In this document: positions 7,478 to 15,822 of the stretch, piece after piece | How the letters are laid out: each line of letters opens with the position of its first letter | Position numbering within the stretch: position 1 is the first letter of the stretch | Source: an uncultured Acetobacterium sp. | GTDB lineage: Bacteria > Bacillota > Clostridia > Eubacteriales > Eubacteriaceae | Reading direction: 5' to 3' | NCBI RefSeq assembly: GCF_963664135.1 | Contig: NZ_OY760905.1 | Coordinates: 4,020,677 to 4,084,676, forward strand | DNA length: 64,000 nucleotides | Translations under genes and position numbers: made by a program | The notes under the pieces: model-generated | What the model was told of the DNA's origin: nothing | What the model saw: only the letters and a program-made list of their open reading frames with translations | The model's database searches: none

Positions 7478-8431
7478 ATGAAAGTGAACAAACCCAAAGT
7501 TTTAGTCCTAGTCGGACCTACCGCCAGCGGAAAAACCGCCTTGGGGGTGGCGCTGGCTAAAAAGCTTGACGGCGAAATTATCTCAGCCGATTCGATGCAA
7601 ATTTATAAGTATATGAACATCGGAACGGCCAAGGTCACCCCTGAAGAAATGCAGGGGATTCCCCATCATCTGGTGGACTGTGTGCTACCGAATGAAGAAT
7701 TCAGCGTGGCAAGTTTTAAAGCAGCGGCTCTTAATGCCATTGAAACAATTCTTGTCAAAGGAAAACTGCCGATTGTATTAGGGGGGACAGGACTCTATAT
7801 TAATAGTCTTACGCTGCCCTGGGATTTTCAAAAAAAAGACAATGACGAAGAAATCCGCTGGCGGCTCACTGCCGAAGCCGAAATCCTTGGCCGGGACGCT
7901 CTTTATGAACGGCTGAAATCGGTGGATCCGGCCACGGCTGAAATTGTCCATCCAAATAATCTGAATCGGGTTATTCGGGCTCTGGAAATTTATGAGCTCA
8001 CCGGGAAGCCAAAATCCTATTTTGATGAGCAGACAAAAAAACAGGACGTCCCCTACGATTATGTGATACTTGGTTTAGACTGGGAACGTGAGATTCTTTA
8101 TGATCGCATCAATCACCGGGTTGATCTAATGATTGGGGATGGTCTCATTGATGAAGCGAAAATGCTGATTGACCGGGGCTATGATTGGAACCTGACCGCG
8201 CTGAAAGCGATTGGTTATAAGGAACTAAAGCCTTACCTGGAAGGCCAGTCTTCCCTGGAGGATGCGATCACCATTTTAAGACGAGATTCCCGGCATTATG
8301 CCAAGCGGCAGATGACCTGGTTCCGAAAAGATGAACGGATCCATTGGATAAAAATGAGTGAGAACAAGAATCTGGAAACTCAGGTGCATAACTGCCTTGA
8401 TTTGGTACAGCCACTACTTGAATTAAATTAA
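7478..8431 (+). CDS. miaA: tRNA dimethylallyltransferase MiaA
   Basis: 317 residues. It adds a dimethylallyl group to the N6 of A37 in tRNAs reading UNN codons. Visible motifs: P-loop VGPTASGKT near the N-terminus, DSMQIYKYMNIGTAK, GGTGLYI, and the C-terminal RRDSRHYAKRQMTWFRKD typical of the family. Length is normal. The ATG lies one base after the mutL stop, so translation is probably coupled; mutL-miaA is a widespread gene pair. Confidence 0.96.
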   Translation: MKVNKPKVLVLVGPTASGKTALGVALAKKLDGEIISADSMQIYKYMNIGTAKVTPEEMQGIPHHLVDCVLPNEEFSVASFKAAALNAIETILVKGKLPIVLGGTGLYINSLTLPWDFQKKDNDEEIRWRLTAEAEILGRDALYERLKSVDPATAEIVHPNNLNRVIRALEIYELTGKPKSYFDEQTKKQDVPYDYVILGLDWEREILYDRINHRVDLMIGDGLIDEAKMLIDRGYDWNLTALKAIGYKELKPYLEGQSSLEDAITILRRDSRHYAKRQMTWFRKDERIHWIKMSENKNLETQVHNCLDLVQPLLELN

Positions 8432-8459
8432 ATTGAAACATAGGAAAGCGAGAAATTGT

Positions 8460-9770
8460 TTGAACACTAAAAAAGACATTAAAACCTATCTTGAAAAAGA
8501 ATTTGCAATTTCAACAGAAATTATTGATTTTGTAAAACAAATTGAAAATGAAGTTTCACCCCAACTAAAAAAACTGGATGACATGTCCGAGCTTCACCAA
8601 TATCGGGTGATTAAGGCCATGCAAAGGGCTGGTTTGGGGGACCGCCATTTTACCGTTTCCACCGGCTATGGTTATGACGATGTCGGTCGGGAAGTGGTGG
8701 AAACCATTTATGCCGATGTATTTGGTGCCGAAGACGCCCTGGTGCGCCCCCACATTTCATCAGGAACCCATGCCATTTCATTGGCACTCTATGGGGTGCT
8801 GCGACCAGGGGATCACCTGTTAGCCATTACTGGTTCCCCCTATGATACCATCCGTACCGTTATTGGCTTGGAAGATGCCGGTGTGGGACAGGGCACCATA
8901 AAAGAATTCGGCGTGAGCTATGACCAGATTGAACTCCTCTCGGATGGCGGCTTTGACGAAGTGGCGATTCTCGCTGCCATTGCCCCCAACACAAAAATGA
9001 TTTATCTCCAGCGTTCCACCGGATATAGCTGGCGGGCGGCCTTAACCATGGAGACTATGGCCGCGATGATTAAAAAAATTCGGGAAGTCAAACCGGATGT
9101 AGTGGTGTTTGTGGACAATTGCTATGGGGAATTTATGGATCGTCAGGAGCCGGTTTCCATCGGCGCCGATCTCATCGCGGGTTCTCTGATTAAAAATCCC
9201 GGCGGTGGTTTAGCACCCACAGGTGGTTATGTGGCTGGTCGCAGGGATCTGGTTCACCTGGCCGCTTGCCGTTTGGCAGCACCAGGCGTTGCCCGAGAAA
9301 CCGGTGCCACGCTGGGGATCAACCGAACTTTGCTTCAAGGTTTGTTTCTAGCCCCAACAGTGGTGGCTCAAGCCATTAAATCGGCGGTGCTCCTGGCCGC
9401 CTGCTATAAAAAACTGGGCTTTGCTGTTTGCCCGGAAGTCACGGACTACCGTAGTGATATTATCCAGAGCGTCTGCCTTAACACGGCTGAAGGGGTTAAA
9501 ACCTTTTGTCAGGCCATTCAGGAGGCTGCCCCGGTGGACAGTCAGGCCATTCCGGAACCATGGGATATGCCTGGTTATTCGGACCCGATCATCATGGCAG
9601 CGGGAGCTTTTATCCAGGGATCGTCCATCGAATTGTCCGCAGATGCCCCGATGCGGGAACCATATTATGTTTATTTTCAGGGAGGATTAACCCATTTCCA
9701 TGGAAAACTGGGAATTTTATTAAGTTTACAGCGATTATTAGAAAAAAAAATGATTAAAATAAATTTATAA
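8460..9770 (+). CDS. Methionine gamma-lyase family (YnbB-like) PLP enzyme
   Basis: About 436 residues. It belongs to the PLP-dependent family named 'methionine gamma-lyase family' or 'aluminium resistance protein' (B. subtilis YnbB), usually found beside miaA, as here. Landmarks: RPHISSGTHAISLALYG, FVDNCYGEF (likely PLP Asp region) and DLIAGSLIKNPGGG (likely Schiff-base Lys). The physiological substrate is not established. No ATG is available: TTG 8433 and TTG 8460 are in frame. I prefer 8460, giving MNTKKDIKTYLEKEF, because AGGAAAG (8442-8448) lies upstream of it. It follows miaA directly and is probably in the same operon. Confidence 0.85.
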   Translation: MNTKKDIKTYLEKEFAISTEIIDFVKQIENEVSPQLKKLDDMSELHQYRVIKAMQRAGLGDRHFTVSTGYGYDDVGREVVETIYADVFGAEDALVRPHISSGTHAISLALYGVLRPGDHLLAITGSPYDTIRTVIGLEDAGVGQGTIKEFGVSYDQIELLSDGGFDEVAILAAIAPNTKMIYLQRSTGYSWRAALTMETMAAMIKKIREVKPDVVVFVDNCYGEFMDRQEPVSIGADLIAGSLIKNPGGGLAPTGGYVAGRRDLVHLAACRLAAPGVARETGATLGINRTLLQGLFLAPTVVAQAIKSAVLLAACYKKLGFAVCPEVTDYRSDIIQSVCLNTAEGVKTFCQAIQEAAPVDSQAIPEPWDMPGYSDPIIMAAGAFIQGSSIELSADAPMREPYYVYFQGGLTHFHGKLGILLSLQRLLEKKMIKINL

Positions 9771-9794
9771 GGGAAAATATCAAAGGAGGCTGTT

Positions 9795-10181
9795 ATGATC
9801 ACAAAAGAAAAAATTGAACGCATTAATGAATTGGCGCGCAAAAAAAAGATTGAAACATTGTCAGAAGACGAATTGGATGAACAAATGACCTTACGTGCAG
9901 AATATTTGGCAGCAATAAGAAAGAATTGTCGCGAACAATTGGATTCGATTATTATTGTGGATGAACCGCAATGTGATAATAAAGGAGGAAATAAAATGAA
10001 AAACGATGAAAAAAACGGGAGTTATGGTGAAGCCGAAGCTTTAGGGAACAAAGAAAAAGGTGAAGCAGGTGGAGCAGATTCAATTTATAGCAATGCTGAA
10101 GAATTAGGGAAAAAAAATGCCACCGATCCACATGAATTTATGGCTGGTGAAGAAGACGAAAAAGCAAGAGACAAAGAATAA
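9795..10181 (+). CDS. DUF896 (YnzC-like) protein with an acidic tail
   Basis: 128 residues in one frame. Residues 1-57 are a two-helix DUF896 domain (MITKEKIERINELARKKK to IIIVDEP), like B. subtilis YnzC, whose operon is SOS-induced; its function is uncertain. Residues 68-128 are a hydrophilic, Glu/Lys/Gly-rich, probably disordered tail absent from typical family members. Inside the gene AAAGGAGG (9981-9988) stands 7 bases before an in-frame ATG at 9996, so a 61-residue acidic protein could also be made alone. This may be a fusion of two small genes. The main start at 9795 has its own AAAGGAGG. Confidence 0.75.
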   Translation: MITKEKIERINELARKKKIETLSEDELDEQMTLRAEYLAAIRKNCREQLDSIIIVDEPQCDNKGGNKMKNDEKNGSYGEAEALGNKEKGEAGGADSIYSNAEELGKKNATDPHEFMAGEEDEKARDKE

Positions 10182-10186
10182 GTTTG

Positions 10187-10357
10187 TAGGCAATTGCAAA
10201 ATTAGAAAACAACGAACAACGGTTGCTTTGGTGCAGTTTCCACAAACACTTTCATAACGTGTATGCGAACAGCACAAGAAGATGTTGTTCGCCCTAGTGT
10301 AGAAATTGTTTTGTGCGAAACTGGGCACAAAGCTTATGGCACTTTTGCAATTACCTA
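10187..10357. mobile_element. MITE-like element, copy C (171 bp)
   Basis: Left end TAGGCAATTGCAAAAT matches the reverse complement of the right end, TAGGTAATTGCAAAAG (14 of 16). It is framed exactly by a perfect 10-bp direct repeat AATAAGTTTG (10177-10186 and 10358-10367), the best target-site duplication in the family. Its interior follows copy B closely but lacks about 90 bp of B's middle. The hairpin GCGAACA/TGTTCGC is kept. No coding frame. It separates the DUF896 gene from the aminopeptidase gene. Confidence 0.88.
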
Positions 10358-10389
10358 AATAAGTTTGAATAGGGAGATTTCAATTAACT

Positions 10390-11823
10390 ATGATTATTGA
10401 CGAAAAAGAAAAAAGCATCGGGGTACAGTTGCAAGAAAAATTAACCCAAAAATGGGATATTGCATGGAAAGATCTAAATAACGAAGATAACCAGAAAATT
10501 CAAGAAATCAGCAGTGATTACCTGACCTTTCTTACAAGTGGCAAAACAGAACGTCAATGTGTAGAAATCAGCGTAAAAATGGCAGAGGAAAAAGGATTTA
10601 AACCTCTTCATACCTATATTGAAGCCGGAAAAATTGTTCCTGGTGATAAAATTTATATGGTACATAAACAAAAAACAGTGGTTTTCTTTGTTGCCGGATC
10701 TGATCCCATTGAGAATGGAATGGCCATTGTGGGCGCTCATATTGATGCGCCCCGTTTGGATTTAAAACCGTCACCGCTTTATGAAAGTGATGATATGGCT
10801 TTTTTTAAGACCCACTATTATGGCGGCATTAAAAAATATCATTGGGTAACCATTCCCCTGGCATTACATGGCACCGTGGTGAGAAAAGATGGATCGACTA
10901 TTAATATTTCCATCGGTGAAGCACCGGAAGATCCGGTTTTTTGTATTACCGATTTATTACCCCACCTTTCTCAAGAGCAAAATACAAAAAAAATGACCGA
11001 AGGCATTACCGGTGAGGGGCTTAATATCATCGTCGGTAGTCAGCCTTATCCAGAAAAAGATTTAAAAGATGGTGTTAAACTCAATGTACTAAACCATCTT
11101 TATACTAAATATGGCATGCTGGAAGAAGATTTTGCAACGGCTGAACTGGAAGTGGTACCAGCTGGTGCCGCCCGTAACGTTGGATTCGATGAAAGTTTGA
11201 TTGGTGGATATGGTCAGGATGACCGCATCTGTTCTTATACAGCACTTAGAGCAATTCTTGATCGTGAGAATCCTAAGCGGACCCTCTGTGTTATTTTGGC
11301 TGACAAAGAAGAAATCGGCAGTGTCGGTAATACTGGCATGCAGTCCCGATTCTTTGAAAATGCGTTAGCTGAGGTAATTGACCTGATGGCTGTTGAAAAA
11401 CCGGAAATGGCTATGCGCCGTTGTTTCATGAACTCCGAAATGCTTTCAGCCGATGTTACTGCTGGAGTGGATCCCAATTTCACTGGAACCCATGACAAAG
11501 GAAACGCCCCATATATCGGAAAAGGGATTGTCCTATCAAAATACGGTGGATCTCGGGGTAAATCCGGCTCCAATGATGCCCATGCTGAATTTATGGGAAA
11601 AATGAGACAGACTCTCGAAGGTGCCGGCGTCATCTGGCAAATGGGTGAGCTTGGTCGAGTGGACCTTGGCGGCGGTGGTACCATTGCCCATATTCTTGCT
11701 GAATACGGGATGGATGTATTGGATTGCGGCCCAGCCCTGCTGAGCATGCATTCTCCATTTGAATTAGCATCGAAGGTTGATTTGTATATGTGTTATAAAG
11801 GATATAAAGCCTTTTTAGTTTAA
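10390..11823 (+). CDS. M18-family aminopeptidase
   Basis: 477 residues, normal for bacterial M18 zinc aminopeptidases (aspartyl/leucyl aminopeptidase type). Metal and catalytic residues are visible in GAHIDAPRLDLKP (His, Asp), ADKEEIGS (Glu-Glu), MLSADVTAGVDP (Asp) and LSMHSPFELA (C-terminal His). It removes N-terminal residues from peptides in the cytoplasm; no signal peptide. AGGGAG lies 12 bases before ATG 10390. It is apparently monocistronic. Exact substrate preference cannot be read from sequence. Confidence 0.92.
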   Translation: MIIDEKEKSIGVQLQEKLTQKWDIAWKDLNNEDNQKIQEISSDYLTFLTSGKTERQCVEISVKMAEEKGFKPLHTYIEAGKIVPGDKIYMVHKQKTVVFFVAGSDPIENGMAIVGAHIDAPRLDLKPSPLYESDDMAFFKTHYYGGIKKYHWVTIPLALHGTVVRKDGSTINISIGEAPEDPVFCITDLLPHLSQEQNTKKMTEGITGEGLNIIVGSQPYPEKDLKDGVKLNVLNHLYTKYGMLEEDFATAELEVVPAGAARNVGFDESLIGGYGQDDRICSYTALRAILDRENPKRTLCVILADKEEIGSVGNTGMQSRFFENALAEVIDLMAVEKPEMAMRRCFMNSEMLSADVTAGVDPNFTGTHDKGNAPYIGKGIVLSKYGGSRGKSGSNDAHAEFMGKMRQTLEGAGVIWQMGELGRVDLGGGGTIAHILAEYGMDVLDCGPALLSMHSPFELASKVDLYMCYKGYKAFLV

Positions 11824-11872
11824 GATGATAATTGAGAAACAATAGGATACCTGAATTTTTCGACAAAAATAC

Positions 11873-11902
11873 TTGATATCGTCCAGTCATATCAGGTATA
11901 AT
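11873..11902 (+). promoter_or_regulatory. Promoter upstream of the rnf leader
   Basis: TTGATA (11873-11878), 18 bases, TATAAT (11897-11902). Predicted transcription start near 11909, some 360 bases before rnfC. Confidence 0.72.
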
Positions 11903-11908
11903 ATTGAT

Positions 11909-12004
11909 CAAATATGTACTTACGGTTGGACAGACGCCAGTCTGTTTTCAAGAAAACTTCGTTTCCTGGGTGGGATGCTCTTTAGAGAGTTTCCCACTTT
12001 TTTT
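11909..12004 (+). ncRNA. Candidate small RNA or attenuated rnf leader
   Basis: About 96 nt lie between a good promoter and a terminator. Within it are CAGAC/GTCTG (11931-11944) and GTTTTC/GAAAAC (11944-11957), which share a base, and then the terminator stem. There is no credible reading frame. Either it is a free small RNA or, since rnfC is the next gene on the strand, a leader that ends most transcripts early. I could not match it to a riboswitch consensus I know. Confidence 0.5.
11970..12004 (+). terminator. Terminator inside the rnf leader region
   Basis: GTGGGA and TCCCAC close a stem that also contains CTCT/AGAG, followed by seven T. It lies about 60 bases after the predicted start and well before rnfC. 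Confidence 0.75.
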
Positions 12005-12016
12005 CGTGGAGGCAAC

Positions 12017-12089
12017 GAGCGAAGTTGGGGGCTCGCTCACATTTGGCGATTGCCTGCGAACGGCGTCAAAACACGGGAGCGAGTTTTGA
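12017..12089. other. GC-rich structured stretch before rnfC
   Basis: A compact set of inverted repeats: GAGCGA/TCGCTC (12017-12038), GGC-GATT-GCC (12045-12054), TCAAAAC/GTTTTGA (12066-12089) and an outer CTCGCTC/GAGCGAG (12032-12083). It is more GC-rich than its surroundings. It could be a structured 5' leader of rnf or a dispersed palindromic repeat; one copy alone cannot decide. The rest of the gap to rnfC (12090-12272) is AT-rich and I see no clear second promoter in it. Confidence 0.45.
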
Positions 12090-12272
12090 TTCGTTATTGT
12101 TATAAATACAGTGCTAAGAGTAAGCGGTTCATCAGACCTGGTAAGGATCATTTATTTAGAGAAAAAAACCAGAAACATGAAAATAATATAAAGATGCTAT
12201 TTTATATTATTATGTGGTACATATAGATCAAGAACATGTTTTGTAAAAATGATTGAGGAGCGTTAACTTAAA

Positions 12273-13604
12273 ATGAATGTAAAATATGGAACTTTTAGGG
12301 GCGGGATTCACCCACCTGATGGAAAGGAAAGTACAGTCGGAGTACCCTTGGCTTATGGTATCGCACCAAAAATGGTGACAATCCCAATGGCAATGCATAT
12401 TGGCGCACCATGCACGCCCGTTGTAAAAAAAGGCGATCTCGTTTTTCTGGGTCAAAAGATAGGTGAACCAAATGGTTTTGTATCGGTACCCATTCATGCA
12501 AGTGTATCAGGGAAAGTTGTGGCGGTAGAAGAAAGACCCCATCCATCGGGAGATATGATCCTGTCGGTTGTCGTTGAATCAGATGGTCTGGATACCATTG
12601 ATCCCAGTATTAAACCCTATGGTTTATTGGAAGAAATGGATGCCGAGGCCATCAAAAAAATGGTTCTGGATGCTGGCATTGTTGGCTTAGGTGGGGCGAC
12701 CTTTCCAACCCATGTGAAATTGGAAGTTCCCCCTGCTAAAAAGGTTGACTGTATCATATTAAATGGGGCAGAATGCGAACCTTATTTAACAGCGGATCAT
12801 CATCTGATGTTGCTGCACGCTGACAGGATTGTAGTAGGATTAAAAATAGCAATGAAAGCAGTCAGTGTTGAAAAAGGATTCATAGGAATTGAGGATAATA
12901 AAACCGATGCCATTGAAGCCTTGACAAAAGCGATCGGCAGTGATCCCAGACTTGAAGTTTACTCGCTTCGCACAAAATATCCTCAGGGTGCAGAGAAACA
13001 GTTAATTACAGCTATTACCGGTCGGCAAGTACCCTCAGGTGGCCTCCCCACTGATACCGGGGTGATTGTGATGAATGTTGGCACAGCTGCTCAGATCGCT
13101 GAATCCATGATAACCGGAATGCCTTTATACAAACGGTATCTTACCTGTACCGGGGATGCAATAAAAAATCCGCAGACGATGGAAATCCGAATCGGGGTTA
13201 CCTTACAATCCGTTATTGATCAATGTGACGGCTTTGTTTCTGAAGTAGGAAAAATCATTCTGGGCGGACCGATGATGGGGATCACCCAGTTTAGTACCGA
13301 CGTTCCGGTGATAAAAGCAACTTCAGGTATTTTATGTCTGACAAAAGCGTCAGCTGAGATAGCGCCGCCATCAAATTGTATTCGTTGCGGAAAATGCATG
13401 AGAGTCTGTCCGATTCATTTACAGCCTTTTAATATTGCTGCCTATTCTCAAAAAAATAAATGGGATAAATGCGAAGCAAACAATGCTATGGATTGTATTG
13501 AATGTGGGAGTTGTTCATACATCTGCCCGGCAAAACGGACCCTGGTTTCGTCAATTCGGGTGGCTAAACGCGAAATTGTCGCTCATCGAAGAAAAGGAAA
13601 TTAG
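12273..13604 (+). CDS. rnfC: Rnf complex subunit RnfC (NADH-binding)
   Basis: 443 residues. RnfC is the peripheral subunit that exchanges electrons with NAD(H) in the ferredoxin:NAD+ oxidoreductase. The N-terminal barrel-sandwich region is followed by the Rossmann/FMN part with VGLGGATFPTHVKL and NGAECEPYLTADH, then two ferredoxin motifs, CIRCGKCMRVCP and CIECGSCSYICP, for two [4Fe-4S] clusters. It is first in the operon, as in Acetobacterium woodii, and has GAGGAG upstream. In that organism Rnf drives Na+ export during acetogenesis; the ion used here cannot be read directly. Confidence 0.96.
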   Translation: MNVKYGTFRGGIHPPDGKESTVGVPLAYGIAPKMVTIPMAMHIGAPCTPVVKKGDLVFLGQKIGEPNGFVSVPIHASVSGKVVAVEERPHPSGDMILSVVVESDGLDTIDPSIKPYGLLEEMDAEAIKKMVLDAGIVGLGGATFPTHVKLEVPPAKKVDCIILNGAECEPYLTADHHLMLLHADRIVVGLKIAMKAVSVEKGFIGIEDNKTDAIEALTKAIGSDPRLEVYSLRTKYPQGAEKQLITAITGRQVPSGGLPTDTGVIVMNVGTAAQIAESMITGMPLYKRYLTCTGDAIKNPQTMEIRIGVTLQSVIDQCDGFVSEVGKIILGGPMMGITQFSTDVPVIKATSGILCLTKASAEIAPPSNCIRCGKCMRVCPIHLQPFNIAAYSQKNKWDKCEANNAMDCIECGSCSYICPAKRTLVSSIRVAKREIVAHRRKGN

Positions 13605-13615
13605 GAGGAACATTG

Positions 13616-14572
13616 ATGAATGAATTAAATCTTACCATGTCCTCATCCCCTCATATTCGGGCAAACCATTCCACTGCCAGCATTATGCAAAATGTTTTGA
13701 TTGCTTTATTGCCAGCATTGGCCGTGGCAGGATACGTTTTCGGAACCTGGGCATTAGCGCTAGTCGCAATCTGTGTAATCGCTTCGGTAGCTACTGAAGC
13801 GATCATTCAAAAATTATTGAAAAAACCAATCACTGTCAATGACTGGAGTGCTGTGGTAACCGGAGTGCTGTTAGCATTTAATTTGCCGATTAATGCACCC
13901 TGGTGGCTGGCTGTGGTGGGGTCTGTTTTTGCGATTGCCATTGTCAAACAGTGTTTTGGTGGTTTGGGACAGAATTTTATGAACCCCGCGCTGGCGGCAA
14001 GAGCGTTCTTATTGGCATCCTGGCCGGGACATATGACCAGTACGGCTTATATTCCTACCTTTGATACCGTTACATCGGCAACCCCGCTGGCCCTGTTAAA
14101 GTCCGGTGACTTTGCCAGTATGCCATCAACATTGGATTTATTTACCGGCTTAAACGGTGTCTACGGTTGTATTGGCGAAATTTCGGCGCTGGCTTTACTG
14201 TTGGGTGGGCTTTATCTTATTTTTAGAGGTATTATCAGTTGGCGAATTCCAATCATTTACTTATTAACCATTGGAATTTTTGCTCTGATGGTTGGCCAGG
14301 ACCCAATTGTCCATATTGTTTCAGGTGGGGTTATGTTGGGTGCCTTTTTTATGGCAACCGATTATGCATCATCTCCAGTAACATCAAAAGGTCAGATTAT
14401 CTATGCGGTGGGGTGTGGTCTAATCACCATGATCATTCGTCTATATGGAGGATATCCAGAAGGGTGCTCCTATTCAATTCTGCTGATGAACGTTGCCACA
14501 CCTTTAATTGAACGCTTCACCAAAGAAAAAATTTATGGTGTCGCTAAAAAGACAAAGGAGGCCAAGGCATAA
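13616..14572 (+). CDS. rnfD: Rnf complex subunit RnfD
   Basis: 318 residues, an integral membrane protein with many transmembrane helices (for example at about 27-55, 85-110 and 200-235). It carries the flavin-attachment motif VTSATPLALLK, whose Thr holds FMN by a phosphoester bond in homologues. NqrB/RnfD family. It passes electrons across the membrane between RnfG and RnfC/RnfB. ATG 13616 has AGGAGG 7 bases upstream; the TTG three bases earlier is less likely. Its stop overlaps the rnfG start (TAATG). Confidence 0.96.
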   Translation: MNELNLTMSSSPHIRANHSTASIMQNVLIALLPALAVAGYVFGTWALALVAICVIASVATEAIIQKLLKKPITVNDWSAVVTGVLLAFNLPINAPWWLAVVGSVFAIAIVKQCFGGLGQNFMNPALAARAFLLASWPGHMTSTAYIPTFDTVTSATPLALLKSGDFASMPSTLDLFTGLNGVYGCIGEISALALLLGGLYLIFRGIISWRIPIIYLLTIGIFALMVGQDPIVHIVSGGVMLGAFFMATDYASSPVTSKGQIIYAVGCGLITMIIRLYGGYPEGCSYSILLMNVATPLIERFTKEKIYGVAKKTKEAKA

Positions 14573-15201
14573 TGGAAAAATTAGAAAACAAAGCTAAAAT
14601 TGACTGGAAAAATGTCTTTAAGCTGGGCTTTATTTTGTTTGCAATTTCGGCAGTCGCCGCTTGTGCTTTGGCGTTGACAAATTATGTGACAGCCGGTACC
14701 ATCGCCGAATTGAATTTAGAAACAAATAGAATCGCCCGCCAGCAAGTCCTACCGGAAGCTACTGATTTTGAAGCCGTTCCAGTTGAACGGCTAGCAGAAA
14801 TGGCTAGCGAAATTGGTCTTAAAAATCCGGAAGAATTAAGAGAAGCCTATATCGGCAAAAATGACAGTGACATTGTCGGATATACGGTCAAAACAGGGCC
14901 GACCAGCGGTTATAGCGGAGAGATCCAAGTATTAACCGGAATTTCAAAAGATGGCAAAGTGACTGGGATTACGATTATCAAACATAATGAAACGCCTGGC
15001 TTAGGTGCTTTAGCAACGCAACCGAAATTTAAAGATCAGTATAAAGGTTTATCTGCGCTAGAGAAAATTACTGTTGTAAAAACGACCCCGGAAGCTGGTA
15101 GTAATGCGATCCAGGCAATTACCGGCGCAACAATTACATCGAAAGCTGTTACAGATGGGGTAAACCTGTCAAATGAAGTTTACCAGAATTTGTTGAATTA
15201 G
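14572..15201 (+). CDS. rnfG: Rnf complex subunit RnfG (covalent FMN)
   Basis: 209 residues. One N-terminal membrane helix (about 15-38, FKLGFILFAISAVAACALAL) anchors an extracytoplasmic FMN-binding domain. The motif ITGATITSKAV near the C-terminus matches the SGAT-x-T site where FMN is joined to Thr by a flavin transferase (ApbE); no apbE gene is present in the window. It starts on the last base of the rnfD stop, so translation is coupled. Confidence 0.95.
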   Translation: MEKLENKAKIDWKNVFKLGFILFAISAVAACALALTNYVTAGTIAELNLETNRIARQQVLPEATDFEAVPVERLAEMASEIGLKNPEELREAYIGKNDSDIVGYTVKTGPTSGYSGEIQVLTGISKDGKVTGITIIKHNETPGLGALATQPKFKDQYKGLSALEKITVVKTTPEAGSNAIQAITGATITSKAVTDGVNLSNEVYQNLLN

Positions 15202-15216
15202 GAGGGAAAAGTAAAG

Positions 15217-15810
15217 ATGAATTTTGTAAAGAATCTTACTCGGGGAATCGTCCGAGAAAACCCTACCTTTGTACTTGTATTGGGGATGTGCCCGACATTG
15301 GCGGTGACGACATCAGCGATAAATGGTTTAGGCATGGGTTTGGCCACCTGTCTGGTACTGATTGGTTCCAATGTGGCAATTTCGTTAATGCGAAATGTTA
15401 TTCCGGATAATATTAGAATCCCGGCTTTTGTTGTGATTATTGCTTCTTTTGTTACCATCATCGGGATGATGATGAAGGCTTATGTACCAGCGCTGGATGC
15501 GGCTTTGGGGATATATATTCCGTTAATTGTTGTAAATTGCATCATTTTGGCTCGGGCTGAAGCATTCGCTTTTGTCAATGGAGTGGCGGATTCTTTTGCC
15601 GACGGACTTGGTATGGGGATTGGCTTTACCCTGGCACTCACTTTGCTTGGTTCAATCAGAGAAATTCTGGGAGCAGGCAGTATTTTTGGATTTCCAATCT
15701 TTGGCACCGCTTACGAACCAGTATTGTTAATGATCCTTCCGCCTGGAGCTTTTTTAACCCTCGGTCTAATTATTGGTTTTATTAACTGGCAATCCAGGAA
15801 GAAAGCATAG
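15217..15810 (+). CDS. rnfE: Rnf complex subunit RnfE
   Basis: 197 residues, six predicted membrane helices, RnfE/NqrD family. With RnfA it forms the inverted-topology membrane pair that holds an iron-sulphur centre in the membrane; the conserved Cys positions are seen in VLGMCPTLAVTTS and VVNCIILARAEAF. AGGAGGG precedes the start. Confidence 0.96.
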   Translation: MNFVKNLTRGIVRENPTFVLVLGMCPTLAVTTSAINGLGMGLATCLVLIGSNVAISLMRNVIPDNIRIPAFVVIIASFVTIIGMMMKAYVPALDAALGIYIPLIVVNCIILARAEAFAFVNGVADSFADGLGMGIGFTLALTLLGSIREILGAGSIFGFPIFGTAYEPVLLMILPPGAFLTLGLIIGFINWQSRKKA

Positions 15811-15822
15811 GGGGAGAAAGAG

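Noticed and set aside
11235-11747. A 170-codon minus-strand frame inside the aminopeptidase gene
   Set aside because: Antisense to a well-conserved M18 enzyme, Pro/Ser-rich with no family features and no ribosome site.
11873-12226. A 117-codon plus-strand frame in the gap before rnfC
   Set aside because: It begins at the promoter and passes through the terminator and hairpins, has no ribosome site and no protein-like composition.
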